From Xestospongia muta (Eukaryota > Porifera > Demospongiae > Haplosclerida > Petrosiidae), in contig OY848921.1 in NCBI GenBank assembly GCA_963693285.1, positions 7,763,229-7,827,228 on the forward strand: a stretch of DNA of 64,000 nucleotides, written 5' to 3'. The translations under genes were made by a program, and so were the position numbers. Shown in pieces: positions 1 through 38,319 of this stretch. The notes beneath the pieces were generated by a model that was given only the letters and a program-made list of their open reading frames with translations, did no database searches and had not been told where the DNA came from. Within the stretch, counting starts at the first letter, position 1; each line of letters starts with the position of its first letter.

Positions 1-1300
1 ACATAGTTTTTAAGCAGTTTCTGGAGTGGAACTTTTTGGTGGAAAAATCAATAGGTCGGAAGCTGAAAGTCCTTCGTGTGGACAATGGTGGTCAATACAT
101 ACCTGTTGAGTTCAAAGGTTACAGAATGGTGTAGCCCAAAGGATGAACCATACACTAGTTGAATCAGTACAATCAATGTTAGCTGATGCAAAACTACCAC
201 ACAAGTTTTGGGCAGAAGCATTGTCAACAGCTGTATACTTACGAAATCAAAATCCAACAAAGACTGTCAAAGAAATGACTCCATTTGAACCGTGGTTAGG
301 CAAGAAATCAAAAGTTGACCACTTTCGAACATTTGGATGTGTTGCATATGCTCGTGTAGCCAAGAAAGAGTGACAGAAACTTGACTCAAAAACAAAGAAG
401 TGCATTTTCCTGGACTATGGAACTGAAACAAAGAGATACCAGCTACGTGATCCAAAGGATCTAAGAGTCTTCTACAGTTGAGATGTTGTGTTCAACGATT
501 TGAACCATGGATTTGAGAAGGAGCCAAATGAGCAAGAGGTGAAACGCTATGTAGAAATTGATTGCTTCAGTGATGAAAAACCAATTGCTGATGAAACAAC
601 AGAGCCAGTGTTGTGACAATCACAAAGAAAGAGATGACCACAGTGAGTGGGCAGACATTGCAGATGGTAAGCTGAAGGAGCCAGCAACTGTGAAAGAAGC
701 ACTAGCCAGTCCAGGTAAGGAAAAGTGGATGAATGCAATGAAGAAGATACTTGCTTTATACAAATGATGTCTGGGACTTGGTTGAACTGCCCAAAATCGA
801 AAAGCCGTTGGTAGCAAGTGGGTGTTCAAGTGCAGGCAGCAAGTGGGTGTTCAAGTGCAAAGTCGACACTGATGGTAAGTAGAACAACACAAGTCATGGC
901 TCAGGGATTCTCTCAAGACATTGGACTTGATTATGATGAAACATTTTGTCCATGATTAGATTTGAATCAATCTGTACAGTGATCACATTGACGGTGCAGA
1001 ACAATTTGAAGTTGCAAGCATTTGGTCTGCAAACTGAAATGTAGCCTTTATGGCCTGAAACAGTCACCACAATGTTGGAATTATGCATAGGATTAATGCC
1101 AGATGAAGAAAATGGGTTTTGTGCAGATAAGTAGTCTGATCCCTGTATCTACATAACTTCAGCAAGGACAATACAAAAGACTATTCGGACGCAAATTGGA
1201 CAGGAGATTTTGATGACCGCAAGTCAACATCAGGACACACGTTCCAATTTGTGGAACAGCTGTCAGCAAGGTCTGTCGTAAAATTTCAGATGCAAACAGA
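1..1300 (+). mobile_element. Decayed Ty1/copia retrotransposon: integrase, RT and RNase H remnants
   Basis: Successive frames give recognisable copia polyprotein pieces. The integrase core shows VLRVDNGGQY near 75-105, then QNGVAQRMNHTLVES near 122-170 and the FWAEAL stretch to about 370. The integrase C-terminal region follows, with KKCIFLDYG and the (R)DVVF motif near 480. Reverse transcriptase shows SKWVFKCK near 840, QGFSQDIGLDYDETFCP near 900 and SLYGLKQSP near 1045. RNase H shows DANWTGDFDDRKSTSG near 1180-1235. The copy is dead: an internal deletion with frame change lies at about 120, in-frame TGA codons lie at 371 and 479, and further frame changes follow. A short direct duplication sits near 813-860. 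The left part lies outside the window and I saw no LTR. Confidence 0.85.
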
Positions 1301-1433
1301 AGCTGACTGCTACAACGACTAAGAAGGGAAATCTTACTACCTGGACTGTCGAAGCAGTAGTCAACAGATCAATGCAGCCAAAGATTGAACTCTGGACACA
1401 AAGGAGGACATCTAGCATCAATATTTTGGTTAC

Positions 1434-1655
1434 TTGCGAAAACGAATCCCGCAGACACTGGCCAATAAAAACTTGGTTGATTGTTTTGACTATGACGTAT
1501 CGAAAGAAATTGATTTCAAAGAGTCCTGCGTGAAGGGAAAGTATCACCGAAGTCAATTTTCAAACTATGATTGTAAGTGGTCAGAGGAGCTACTTGATTT
1601 GGTGCACAGTGATGTTTGTGGAAAGACAAATACACAGTCTCTGTATATAGTATAG
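1434..1655 (+). mobile_element. Second copia fragment: gag-pre-integrase piece
   Basis: A 74-codon open stretch carries the copia GAG-pre-integrase signature: CVKGKYHRSQFS followed by ELLDLVHSDVCG. In an intact element this region lies upstream of the integrase core, yet here it lies after the RNase H remnant of the first copy. It is therefore either the start of a second tandem copy that was cut off, or the result of rearrangement. No integrase core follows it. It is non-functional. Confidence 0.8.
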
Positions 1656-1660
1656 ATTGA

Positions 1661-3506
1661 AATAAACTAGAGGACACAGGGGGACATGGACAAAAACAAT
1701 CATAACAAGCCGACTACTACATTGTCATAATGGTACAGTGTACATGTAGGTTATTAAAGACCAAAGACCTATTACAAGAGGGTAGAACATTGTGGCACCA
1801 AGATACAAGAATATTACAAGAGGGTAGAACATTCTAGCATTAAGATACAAAAACATTATAAGAGAATAGAAAACTAGACAATTGGACCCACAGCGTTCAT
1901 GTACGTAGCATTGAAGCTCTGCTAGCTATACATTTATTACAATAATTATCTAACCAGACTGTTAGGCTCACAACTTACGTAGCAAAAGCTAGCTAGATGT
2001 TGTACAACTGTAGATAGAAGCTCTTGCAAATCACATTTTCAATATCTGGCTTGCAAAGTTTATTGGGTAGTCTTACATTGTTTTGGACCTAATTCTCAAT
2101 TCACTGTAAGGTGAGTATCTTACATACAACCAAAGAAGCTTTCCATCTTTATACATGTGTATATGCCATGGAACTATAGGTGTTCAAAGGCTCTCTAACA
2201 ACATGTGTAAAAGACATTGCTAGTATTAAATTGCAACAAGTTGCCTGCCATGAGATTTATTATACAAGACGCTATATGTATAAATTTTGTACAATATACG
2301 TACATCTTACATACGTGACGTGACAACTACGTTGAGTTAAAGGCCCTTGTCAAAAGAACACTAAAGATTAGTTGAATAGGTAAGGCTTTCTATAATGTTT
2401 ATATACACATACTGTACGATTACTCTGACCTAAATGTTCTTTCTCTAGTCTCTCTGTACAGCTGCAAAAAGTGTTATTCTTGCCTCAGCTTGATTGTAAC
2501 ATTTCTCAATACAATAGATAGCGAGCAAGAAAGTAAGTTGACTTGAATGGAGGCGCCTAACAATAGAGCACAGCAGTAGCGATTTCTTTCGTCTTCATTA
2601 TCTACTGACAAGATGTCGTCAGGCCTGATGCACCAAACATCTCCTTACAGAAATATGGCGGTCCAACTAATGTCTAGTACTTTTTAGGGCTAAAATTGGC
2701 GCCACATAGCAGTTTACTAAAAAGAGCATGCGCAATTTACTAGATAAGATTATAAGAAAAATAAACTGAAAACAATACATATATTCTTCAACTGTGTGTA
2801 ACTTGATATGTGATCTAATTAGCTAGGGGTGTCCTCATTCAGCCAACTAGTACTGAAACTGATCCAATAAAATTATGTATAGTTTAAATTTATTATTTTG
2901 TTGATAATATTACACAGATGACAGACAGATAATAGTTGAAAACAGATTTTGTTTGTATAGTACTTCCAGTAAAGATCTAGCACAATAGGTCACTATGGTG
3001 GATAATCTGTTCATGCAGAATTAATGGACAGTATTTGAATACAAAAACATTATCCTTTCTATAATTACAAAGCCAGTATACAATTGAAATAAGGCAGAAT
3101 CTAGAGTGTCAATAATAGATGCTGGACTAATGGTTATTTAATTCTATACCCTAGACCCTGCCTACACTTTAAATATTGTAACTTATATGTATTATTTTCA
3201 AATTAAAGTACAGGATCCATTACCAGTACTCTAGATGCTTCCTTAAATAAACCTTAGACAAAAACAGCACAACACCTTGTAATTTGTGTAGAGATTTGTA
3301 TAATAGTTTATGATTTAAAATAGAATTTATTTCAAAAAGTTAATTAATAGAATCACAGTCAAAGTTCACTAATATTGGGCCAACTAAAGAACACAAAAAT
3401 TAATGAGGAAACAATATATAATTAAGGACAAAAGAGACTCTAATATAAATGCAATAATAATTATTGATTATCACTTAATTCACAAATAAACCTAACAAAA
3501 AGTCAT
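1661..3506. other. Non-coding stretch with 3' flank of the adhesion-GPCR gene
   Basis: I see no convincing coding exon here. Two copies of a roughly 42-bp unit (starting ATTACAAGAGGGTAGAACAT) lie at about 1771-1854, with a partial third after them. The right-hand end is presumably the 3' untranslated region of the minus-strand receptor gene that stops at 3507. Confidence 0.6.
3326..3331 (-). terminator. Candidate polyadenylation signal of the adhesion-GPCR gene
   Basis: TTTATT on the plus strand reads AATAAA on the minus strand, about 175 nt downstream of the stop codon at 3507-3509. It is a plausible poly(A) signal by motif and distance only. Such hexamers are common by chance in A+T-rich DNA. 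Confidence 0.35.
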
Positions 3507-28905
<25,399 letters not shown>

Positions 28906-29040
28906 TATGAAAGAGCTAGGAGAGAGGGAGAGAGAGAGACTATTACAACCAGTCTCACATCTTTTGAGTTTATATGCAATAATAGAAATTGTAAGTCTTT
29001 GTAGAATAACTTACCACTCTTTAGATGAGCAGAAAGTGCT
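28906..29040 (-). other. Leader exons of the receptor gene
   Basis: Immediately upstream of the ATG, the minus strand reads CTCTCTCCTAG then CTCTTTCATAATG, so an acceptor falls 10 nt before the start codon (leader exon part 28906-28915). Further up, GTGTAG precedes AGCAC and GAGTG is followed by GTAAGTT, outlining a tiny 26-nt exon at 29015-29040. These are splice-consensus predictions only. Confidence 0.45.
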
Positions 29041-30904
29041 CTACACAGAGAGAGTTCAGGATAAAAAAGAAAATGACTACCAGGGAAAAAATTTAAAAAA
29101 TAATTTGTAAATATCTGCTAAGTTTATGCATATAATATTAAGTTATAAGATTTGTTTAATGTAGCAAAAGACATATTATTTAAAATACCTGAATGTTGTA
29201 TCAATTTACAATGGGGGAGTTACTACTACACCTTTTCATCACATATATAACAGTGTACACAAATTAAGCTATCCCAAATCTGAGACATTCTGATAATATT
29301 CATTAGTCTGAAGGTCAAATAGCAGCTGGTGTTAGTACACATAATTGATCTAACAAACAATGGGTTTATAGTAATCCACCATCACACGTTATATTAGTAG
29401 TGTTGCCAGGAATCTTAACAATCTACTTAACAAAGTAAAAGAGAAATGCACTATATCAACATTACATTGACAGCTTATATCCCTCGGGTAAGTGATGTTG
29501 CTGACACTATCAGGTCAAACAATATCAAAATCAATATAAAAGCTCACACCACTAGCGACTACTATACACCCTTACCAATCACCTTTTGATAATATATCTT
29601 ACTCTGATTACACACTACATAACAACAAGGCTCAATTTGATCTACTAAATGTTTGTCATTGTCATTCTTATTGTTACTGGTTAATGTTACTGTAATCTAT
29701 TACCATAGCCATTAGCCCATTGCATGTAATCTTTCTATTATCCTATGACTGCCATTTGTATAGATAATACACGTAGTAGTGTTGTTTTAGTTACACTCTG
29801 TTCATGTTGAATATGAACACTAACTCGTTGTTATAACTCTGGCTAGGAATGAGCTAAAGATAAATGGTTTATATTATTCAAAAGGCCTTGCAAGTCTGGA
29901 AGCCTATCAAAAAATTTGAGTGCTAGTTATTTAGGAATGTAGCAAATCAGAAATCCATATAATGTGAATAGTATTTCTCACATTCCATTGATTCCACCAT
30001 GACTTGATGTCACACTTAATTTGCATATTATAAATGAATGCTCACACAAGCATTCTGTAGCTTCAGGAGAAAAGTTCAGAAACTCAAAATACCTTTAATA
30101 GTAAAAGTAGGATAAGAAGAGACGGTGACAAAGAACCACAAAAAGGTTCAATATGACTCACAAAAACTTTGCAACTATAATGCCACACCTAAGCTAGGTT
30201 ATTGACATTGTCATAATTAAAATTCCACTAAACTACAGTCATTCTCAATGTGAACAGAGTATAACTATTACTAAAACCCTTTTAGTTTAGCCCAGTTATA
30301 TTTATTTAACTAACTATATCTAACTAATTATCTACTGAGAGCGTAAAACTAACTATAACTAACCGTAACTAACCATACAGTACATTTAGCAGCCATATTT
30401 GTATTGTCTGACTAGTAATATAAAACCAATAAGAGTATGCTTATAGACTTCAGTCCAAGTTACATTGTGGACCAACACTTAATGCATGCACTAATGGATG
30501 GAGGAAATAGCTGAATGAAAGTAATATAGAAATGAATGTATTGATAAACTCTAACATTGAGCAATACCTATTTCTACATCTGTGTAAACATTCCAATATA
30601 GCATATTGCAAAGGACATTATCTACATTAAATAAAATCACTAAATGCAAGAAATAACTAACTAGAATTGTTAGGAACAAAAATAAACTAAAGCTAACTAA
30701 AAGCAATCATAAAGAAGCCAGAACTAACTAAGACTAACTGTAAAGCAAACTAATACTAACTAAAAATAATCATAAAGGCCAAAAATGACTAATGCTAAGT
30801 AAAAGTAAAAAAACAACAAAAACTAACATAACATTGGTACTAGTACTTGGTCATTGCACATACTTATCATTACAAAATGGAGGATACAATTAGTTTCAAC
30901 AAGT

Positions 30905-31285
30905 AAATATTATAATAATCTATAAATACTATATTATTATTATATTACAATGATCTATAAATATCATATTATTATTATATTATAATAATCTATAAATACT
31001 ATATTATTATTATATTATAATGATCTATAAATATCATATTATTATTATATTATAATGATCTATAAATATCATCTTATTATTATATTATAATGATCTATAA
31101 ATACTATATTATTATTATATTATAATGATCTATAAATATCATATTATTATTATATTATAATGATCTATACATACCATATTATTATTATATTATAATGATC
31201 TATAAATACCATATTATTATTATATTATAATGATCTATAAATACCATATTATTATTATATTATAATGATCTATAAATACCATATT
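30905..31285. repeat. 35-bp A+T minisatellite, about 11 copies
   Basis: Tandem copies of a 35-bp unit containing ATCTATAAATA followed by a TATTATTATTATATT stretch. Single-base variants (ATATCAT, ATACTAT, ATACCAT) distinguish the copies. There is no coding content. Confidence 0.92.
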
Positions 31286-32378
31286 ATTACATGTTAATTT
31301 GAAACCAGTTGGTATAAGTATGATGACTAGAAGCAGACAGCCCTACATTACCAGAACAAGTCCAGGAAGTGGATGATGAGGCAGAAAGGTAGTGAATATG
31401 TTTAGTAGGTCTTTGTAATAATATTCATAACTATTAGGAATACTGTTAACACGACTCCTACCCACAAATGAATGTGTGGATGGATGGATGGATAAATGGA
31501 TCAATGAAGACAAAATTAAATGAAAATGAATGTTAATCAATTATTGTTCAAACAATACTCATTGAAAAAACCACATAAAAGTTCACAAGTATATAGAGTA
31601 ACTCTTATCATTATGAAGACAAGTGTTTTGATATCTGAGATTATTTTCACATTCATAATTAGTGCAAAAGGAAATCAATTGATCACTGTTACTAATATTA
31701 CATTTCACTTGCTACTTTGCTTTAAAAACTAGAATAACCCACTAAAAATACATAAGATAGTTAGTTCTAAATCATAAAACATAGTTTTAATATACACAAC
31801 AATCCACTTGGCAGCATTTAGTGAGAAAATTTGGCAAGTTTGTCAAAATCACCAAAGTAAACCCAACAAATACTTACAGTTAATATTGTCAGATTTTAGT
31901 AAATCACTAAATTTTAGCTCACCAAACAACATTTTGAACGTGATTTGTCAAATTTTATCCTCACTAAATTAACTGACTATAAAATATACATTTAAACTAG
32001 ATAGCTATCGAGACTGGAATTGGTTTCTTCACAATTTGCTAGTCACAGTCTCAAGAATGCTGTTTATTACGTTACTATGTTATAGATATAGCTATTGTAT
32101 GGTCTAACTAATAACATTAAATGTTAAATAATCACTGCATGTTTTTTCTTATGGGAAAAACAGAATATAAATTGTCAATTGTCAGTAAAGAATACATGTT
32201 GGCAAACCTCTCCTTATAGGGGACACTTTGAAACACGTTCAATACAGGTTTTATGTACACAAAAATTGGGACCAGAACAAGTCTTTACTGAATATAAATG
32301 ATTTAAATAACATGATACACCTCTCTTCTACTGAAGTTATGATTACAATACACATTACATAAGCACATGTTGTCTGGA

Positions 32379-32690
32379 CTGAAGCCACCCACTTTTCAGG
32401 AATAACCAGCTGTGAATACACGCCTAAAAAGCAACAGGGTTTTTACCATCTCTGGGACTGCCAGCCCTCCATGTAAGAATATTTTGTGTCATACATCATT
32501 CCTTGGGCATGAATACAGTAATCTTGTAATAACACAATGATATCATAAGTGCTATCTAACTGAAGCCACACAATCTTTAGAAAAACCCAGCTATGAATAT
32601 ATGCTCATAAAGTAGCAGGGTTTGTACCATCAATGTGAGGACTAGTCCTTCATGTAAGAATATTTTGGATCACAAGTTATTCTTTCAGTC
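32379..32690. repeat. Diverged direct repeat pair
   Basis: About 32379-32512 and 32561-32690 share a common order of blocks: CTGAAGCCAC, CCAGCT.TGAATA, GCAGGGTTT.TACCATC and CATGTAAGAATATTTTG. They are roughly 140-bp units separated by a short spacer. They may be fragments of a dispersed repeat; I cannot name a family. Confidence 0.7.
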
Positions 32691-34735
32691 AAATTGGCAC
32701 AAACACAATAGCCTTTGTACAGTAATTGCTTTATTCTTTAGAGAACAAGGTGTCAACTAGTCAAAGTGAATTAACAAAATGAAAGTTACAATTCAAAGAC
32801 ATTAAAGCCTAAAAGATTGACAATATCATCACATCACAACTACTACAATACTAACACAGAACACACTGCTTCTATCCTTGACTGGTTTGACAGGTATTTG
32901 ACATCAATGGATGTCACATGACCTCTATAAAAGTTAGTATATCATAGTAACCAATATTGTAATAGTTATAGAAGTTTCTGTAGAGTCAGTATTACCAATA
33001 TTGTACAGTATAAAGTTACAAGGCTATCAATATCACATGACAACTAAAATATGTCCTTCCAAAGGATGTATTTCTTTTCACCAGGATTTAGTCTTCGCCA
33101 AGAGACAAATTAAAAATTACAAAATTAATATTGTATATAGCGGATAAGAAGCAATCAGAAAAATAAAATCACACGTAAACTTATAATGGAAATTGTTGTG
33201 TTTGCAAAAAGAATATGTATACAGTATACACCATATAAATACTTTGTACAGGGGAGATTTATAAGTGAAATAATAGTGTATTACTATAGTGGTGTGTAAG
33301 TTATTCTTTCTACTTTTAGTTAGCTATAGTTAGTTATTGGCCCTTAAATATTGTTTTTAATTGGCTATAGTTATAAATGTTTTAGTTATTGTATGTGGTT
33401 TTGGTTATAATGTAGATAATGTGGTGGAGAGTATCACCTGATGAATAATTTAAAGATAATTGATTATTCAGTATGCTTCCAGACTATAAACCAAGTTACA
33501 TTGTGCACTAAGTAAAGCAAGCTCTTATTGGATGCATATAACTAGACTAAAATAAAAGTATTTCAGGTTTAATTATAGTTAACGATAACAACACTATTAC
33601 TGACAAAAATTCTTAGTATGTTGATGCTATACTAATACCAGTTAAGGAAGACCATATGCTACAAAAACTATCACACAATACTTTGCTCAGTTTATGACAT
33701 CAATATACAAAGTATCATGAATGCTACCTGGGAAAAAACCTTCTAATAACTGACATAAAGTGCTTCACTCATAGCTTGTACATAGCTTGTACAATCTCAA
33801 GCAATCTGATTGGTCAGGTAACACTAAAGTGCTCTTTGCTACTTCCTTTTTTTGAAAGGTTTGATTAACCATGTAACTATATCTGACCTCAATTTGGATT
33901 GTGGACCAATATAGGAATTATTAAGGTAGTATTAACTTTAGTTTGCATTTAGTTCTTATTAGACTCACGTTAGGGTTAGGGCTAAGGTTAGTGATCGGGG
34001 TCAGGATCATAGACCAATATATAGGAACTATTGAGGTTACACGTTTAGTTCCCACAGGTTCACTCGCTCAAATAAAGCCCAACCTCTTCATATCTGTACT
34101 CTGGCTTCATAGAACTAGCTAGTAGAATTCTAGATTTCATGGTTCCTATACTCTTGACTACCAACTCATGCTTAGATTAAAGTTATAAAACAATTCATGG
34201 CAGATTGATCTAACAACATACAGGATATGGTACTTCTGCATGTAAAATGTTACCTAGCAATGTTCCACACAGTTCTATTTTAGCAAGCTTATAGATTTGA
34301 GTCATCAAAACAAGATCAATGAACAAATTTATATTAAAAAACTGCATCAACTGATATAAATTGGTTCATTCAAAATCACAATGAAAATGGGTAGGGACAC
34401 TCACCAATAAACCTAGCATATTAATCCTATTCAACATACACACACACTCTCTCTCTCTTTCTCTTGTAAAATTAAAACCTATTCACACAGCTAACAACTA
34501 TTCAAGCCATACAAACCTATCTATACATAATAAGGCATGCTATGGTTGCATTATTGCAATTGAATACCTAAAGTACAGTTGCAATTACCCACGTTAGCTT
34601 CAGACTAGTGATATATACAGAATGTAATGGAGGAACAGTAGCTGCAACCAAAAGCAGCTGTTAGTAAATTATATACCAGCTGCAAAATTAGCATGGAAGT
34701 ATATTTGCAACTACATCATACTTACTTTTGTGCTT

Positions 34736-34850
34736 GCTATTTCGAGCAGACTTGTCTCGCTAGCAGCACTTCGCACACCAGAGAAACTTCAAGTAATGAA
34801 GACTGAGTAACCAATAGTCACCACTGTTCTTATAACTGAGAGCACATTTC
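34736..34850 (-). other. Possible distal 5' non-coding exon on the minus strand
   Basis: This stretch is less A+T-rich than its surroundings and ends, on the minus strand, in CACAAAA followed by GTAAGTATG, a strong donor. GGTGGGCGGAGC lies just upstream at about 34862-34873, like a GC-box. It could be the first, non-coding exon of the receptor gene, 5.8 kb from the ATG. There is no coding evidence. Confidence 0.3.
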
Positions 34851-34938
34851 AGCTACGTAGAGCTCCGCCCACCTTATAGTAATTAATAATTAACAGTATT
34901 GTAACAATTATTATAAGCTTGTTGTAAGGATCAAGAGC

Positions 34939-35030
34939 TGGATGGATGGATGGATGGATGGATGGATGGATAGATGGATGGATAGATGGATGGACGAGCG
35001 GATGGATATATAGATGAATTGATGGATGGA
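34939..35030. repeat. (GGAT)n microsatellite with variants
   Basis: A GGAT run with occasional AGAT and GAGCGGAT variants, in non-coding sequence. The same motif occurs briefly at 39946-39968. Confidence 0.88.
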
Positions 35031-35786
35031 TCAAAAACAATTAAAGACAGTTAAATCGACAAGGCTGGATAGTGGATATATCGGGCTATATCCATGACAA
35101 TGCTTCATCAGTCCATACAAACATGTATGAATGAACACTAAATATGTAATCAAAAGTGTCTACCATTACTGTACTGATGTAGTTCTTTATAGGAGTACAC
35201 GTTTCACAGACAGGTATACTATGTCTGCTATTAAAAAAACTGTACTTCAACCTGTAGTAACATCAACCTTATTAACAACTGTTGCTTCTATTTTTAGCTG
35301 CACAAGGATTTAGTACTATTTATAGAGCATGTGTCAATCACATGGAGATTAGTTAACACTTGTTCTAATGCTAATTATTACTCATGTCTCTTGAAGAATA
35401 TACTACATACACCATAGATTATAGACTACTGTTACTCTACTACTAGTGTATATATGTCTGTAACATAAAAAGTACATGTACGCGTATAGGTAGTGCATGT
35501 GGATATATTTGTCTTTCTCATAGCACTAGAGAGCCAAATTTTATATATATAATGCACATTTGTAAGCTGAATCGATTGGTACAAGTTCCATGTGGATAGC
35601 ACATAAAATAGCAAAGTTATTTACATGTCTGGGTAGCTCAACTCAACTCGGACAGAGTATAGATTATCAACTAAGAATTTTTTAATGAGTACGTGATTAC
35701 ATTTATTGTTGTTATTAACATAAAATCATTGTGTGAGATGTGACTAAGATGAGGAGAAGTCATCATGAAGAATTGTTCTTTTTTGT

Positions 35787-35918
35787 CTACATCTCATTTT
35801 GCCTACTCTGGTTTATGTCATTTTGTTTACACAAATAACCCCTAAATCCTAAACTCTACAAGATTATTGGCAAGGTAATACTTGTAGGCAATATGAGAGT
35901 AGGCAAAATGAGAAGTAG
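35787..35918. repeat. Inverted repeat, 23-nt arms
   Basis: The left arm at 35787-35809 contains CTCATTTTGCCTACTCT; the right arm at 35896-35918 is its reverse complement with one mismatch in 23. The 86-nt loop contains CCTAAATCCTAAAC. Related GTAGGCAA blocks follow the right arm. The shape fits a small hairpin or MITE-like element. Confidence 0.75.
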
Positions 35919-37006
35919 GCAAAGTGAGAAACACCTATCATGAAATAACCAGTATATTAGCAACCGAGTCAATACATGCTCATATACTTATGGTATATGT
36001 GGTTAGAATTACTATACATGACATAAGATATAGTTTGTGTGCCAAATTCATTGCTACACTTTACTCACCTAGAGACCTGTAATGTGCTGAACAATAATAA
36101 GAACATCCTGTAATATAATACACAATTTATATGATAGTTCACACTTATAGGTTAATATGTGGTTGTTATAGGGTAATACAGTCGTAGACAGCCTATTATA
36201 ATAATTATGAGATCATAGTTCCAGCTGAACTCACTATTGAACATTGGTATTGTTCCCACATATTTTGCTCACTTGATTGTTCATGGATTAATTACATTTC
36301 ATGATACTCCTTCATTGATACCTCATTACACTTACATAATTCATAAGTGATACGTATACACAAAAATAATAAGCTATATGTAAATAGAACTAAACTATCA
36401 CATTAGTCAATGAGTTTTGACCTATCACTCACAGGTTTGCCATTCACAAAAATGTATAGTAATTTTAGTTACAATATCATCATAGTGAGATAAAAATGAA
36501 ATTGCTTTTATCATGAAGATAGTAGTCGTGCCTGTGTAGGGATGACACAATGTTCATCTTTTTCTTTTATGTTTAAAACACCAAAAATATACCAAAAATG
36601 TTTAGCTATTAGTTAAATCACAAAAATATATCGGTGACTTCTTTGATTATCCTCATCATAGAACATGTAAACATTACTTAATATTGACTTGTAGAATATA
36701 TTTTACTACAAATAGCTACAACAGGAGTAATGTTGTTAATTATATAATGTAGACAAATTGATGTATTCATGTCTATTACCACACACACACATAATCTTGT
36801 TGTACTACGTTATTACAATCTCCATCAACAGAATTTTAAGTTGACTTCCTAATTTATATTAATTATACAAATATAGTGCTTAGGATAAGTCTAAGCACTC
36901 TTAGTTCAATATATTAATAACAGGTTCCAACAGATAATCGGATGTATTATAATATTGTGAGAAATATATGTACTAATAATAACGTGTGTTATTTAACAAA
37001 TTAATG

Positions 37007-37011
<5 letters not shown>

Positions 37012-37042
<31 letters not shown>
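37012..37042. repeat. Short (TC)n tract
   Basis: About 15 TC units in non-coding DNA, followed by CTTTATCAATATTGAATAG. No exon is recognised after it, so it is the clearest CT tract in the window without an assigned splice site. Confidence 0.85.
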
Positions 37043-37044
<2 letters not shown>

Positions 37045-37251
37045 TTATCAATATTGAATAGTAACAGATGATTGTCTTGTTATAAAATAACATTTTAAGA
37101 TATGATTGAGAGGTGTAGTGATAATTCAGACTTGTGATCTACATTAGCTACTACAACTGTAATGTAAATTGTTTGTAAAATTTTTTTGCGAGCCACGCTA
37201 CCTCCACACATTGTAATTTAAAGTATGAGGCAAAGCAAAGCAACAATTTAA

Positions 37252-37952
37252 GTTAGTATATAAAGTACTAGTATATAAAGTTAGTATATAAAGTACTAGT
37301 ATATAAAGTACTAGTATGTAAAGTACTAGTACATAAAGTACTAGTATGTAAAGTACTAGTACATAAAGTACTAGTATGTAAAGTACTAGTATATAAAGTA
37401 CTAGTATGTAAAATACTAGTATGTAAAATACTAGTATGTAAAGTACTAGTATGTAAAGTACTAGTACATAAAGTTCTAGTATGTAAAATACTAGTATGTA
37501 AAGTACTAGTATGTAAAGTACTAGTATATAAGTACTAGTATATAAAGTACTAGTATGTAAAGTACTAGTATGTAAATACTAGTATATAAAGTACTAGTAC
37601 ATAAAGTACTAGTATATAAACTAGTATATAAAGTACTAGTATATAAAGTACTAGTATATAAAGTACTAGTATATAAAGTACTAGTATATAAAGTACTAGT
37701 ACATAAAGTACTAGTATATAAAGTACTAGTACATAAAGTACTAGTATATAAAGTACTAGTACATAAAGTACTAGTATATAAAGTACTAGTACATAAAGTA
37801 CTAGTATATAAAGTACTAGTACATAAAGTACTAGTATATAAAGTACTAGTACATAAAGTACTAGTATATAAAGTACTAGTACATAAAGTACTAGTATATA
37901 AAGTACTAGTACATAAAATACTAGTACATAAAGTACTAGTATATAAAGTACT
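37252..37952. repeat. 15-bp palindrome-bearing satellite, about 45 copies
   Basis: The unit is AAAGTACTAGTATAT or a close variant. Each copy centres on TACTAGTA, and some on the 12-bp perfect palindrome AGTACTAGTACT. From about 37680 to 37920 two variants (TATAT and TACAT) alternate strictly, giving a 30-bp higher-order unit. The long open frame through it is an artefact of a repeat length divisible by three. Confidence 0.95.
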
Positions 37953-38319
37953 GTTAAAGGAATGTCATACTTTAATTGGCAAACATTGAAACCTAACTGT
38001 GTTAATTTAGCCACTTTTACCAACACATAAGGCATTACTTTTTAATTGTCTATGTTTGCTATATATTATATACTAGTGCTGTAAGTACTTTATAATATAA
38101 TATAATATTATCCTACATATAGTATGATAGTATGATGATCAATCACCCTATATTAGTTCTATGACACTTTTTAACACACACACACACAGTATCAATTTTA
38201 TTTTATTCACAGATATAGGAGGTATGCCTGTTGTATTATACTTCCTGTACAAGTACATGTACTTCCAAATAGGTATGCTTCCACTGGTTAGTACCATTCC
38301 CAAGCTAGATGACTAATGT

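Larger units (their letters stand above)
29041..34735. other. Long non-coding stretch
   Basis: I find no coding exon on either strand. It holds the 35-bp minisatellite (30905-31285), a diverged pair of about 140-bp direct repeats (32379-32690), scattered AACTAAC-type runs near 30300-30830 and their complement near 33310-33400, and a TTAGGG-like doublet near 33970. It may be a long first intron of the receptor gene if the exon proposed at 34736-34850 is real. Confidence 0.55.

Noticed and set aside
1263..1556. 97-codon minus-strand frame in the copia fragment
   Set aside because: Antisense to recognisable RNase H and gag-pre-integrase sequence on the plus strand.
33965..33990. Telomere-like GTTAGGGTTAGGG
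   Set aside because: Only two units with degenerate flanks; too short for a telomeric or interstitial telomere array.
35131..35313. 60-codon open frame in non-coding DNA
   Set aside because: No recognisable domain, codon pattern or adjoining splice sites; length expected by chance.
37565..38035. 156-codon open frame of Tyr-Val-Leu type repeats
   Set aside because: Product of a 15-bp satellite whose length is divisible by three; no start context, no family and no splice evidence.
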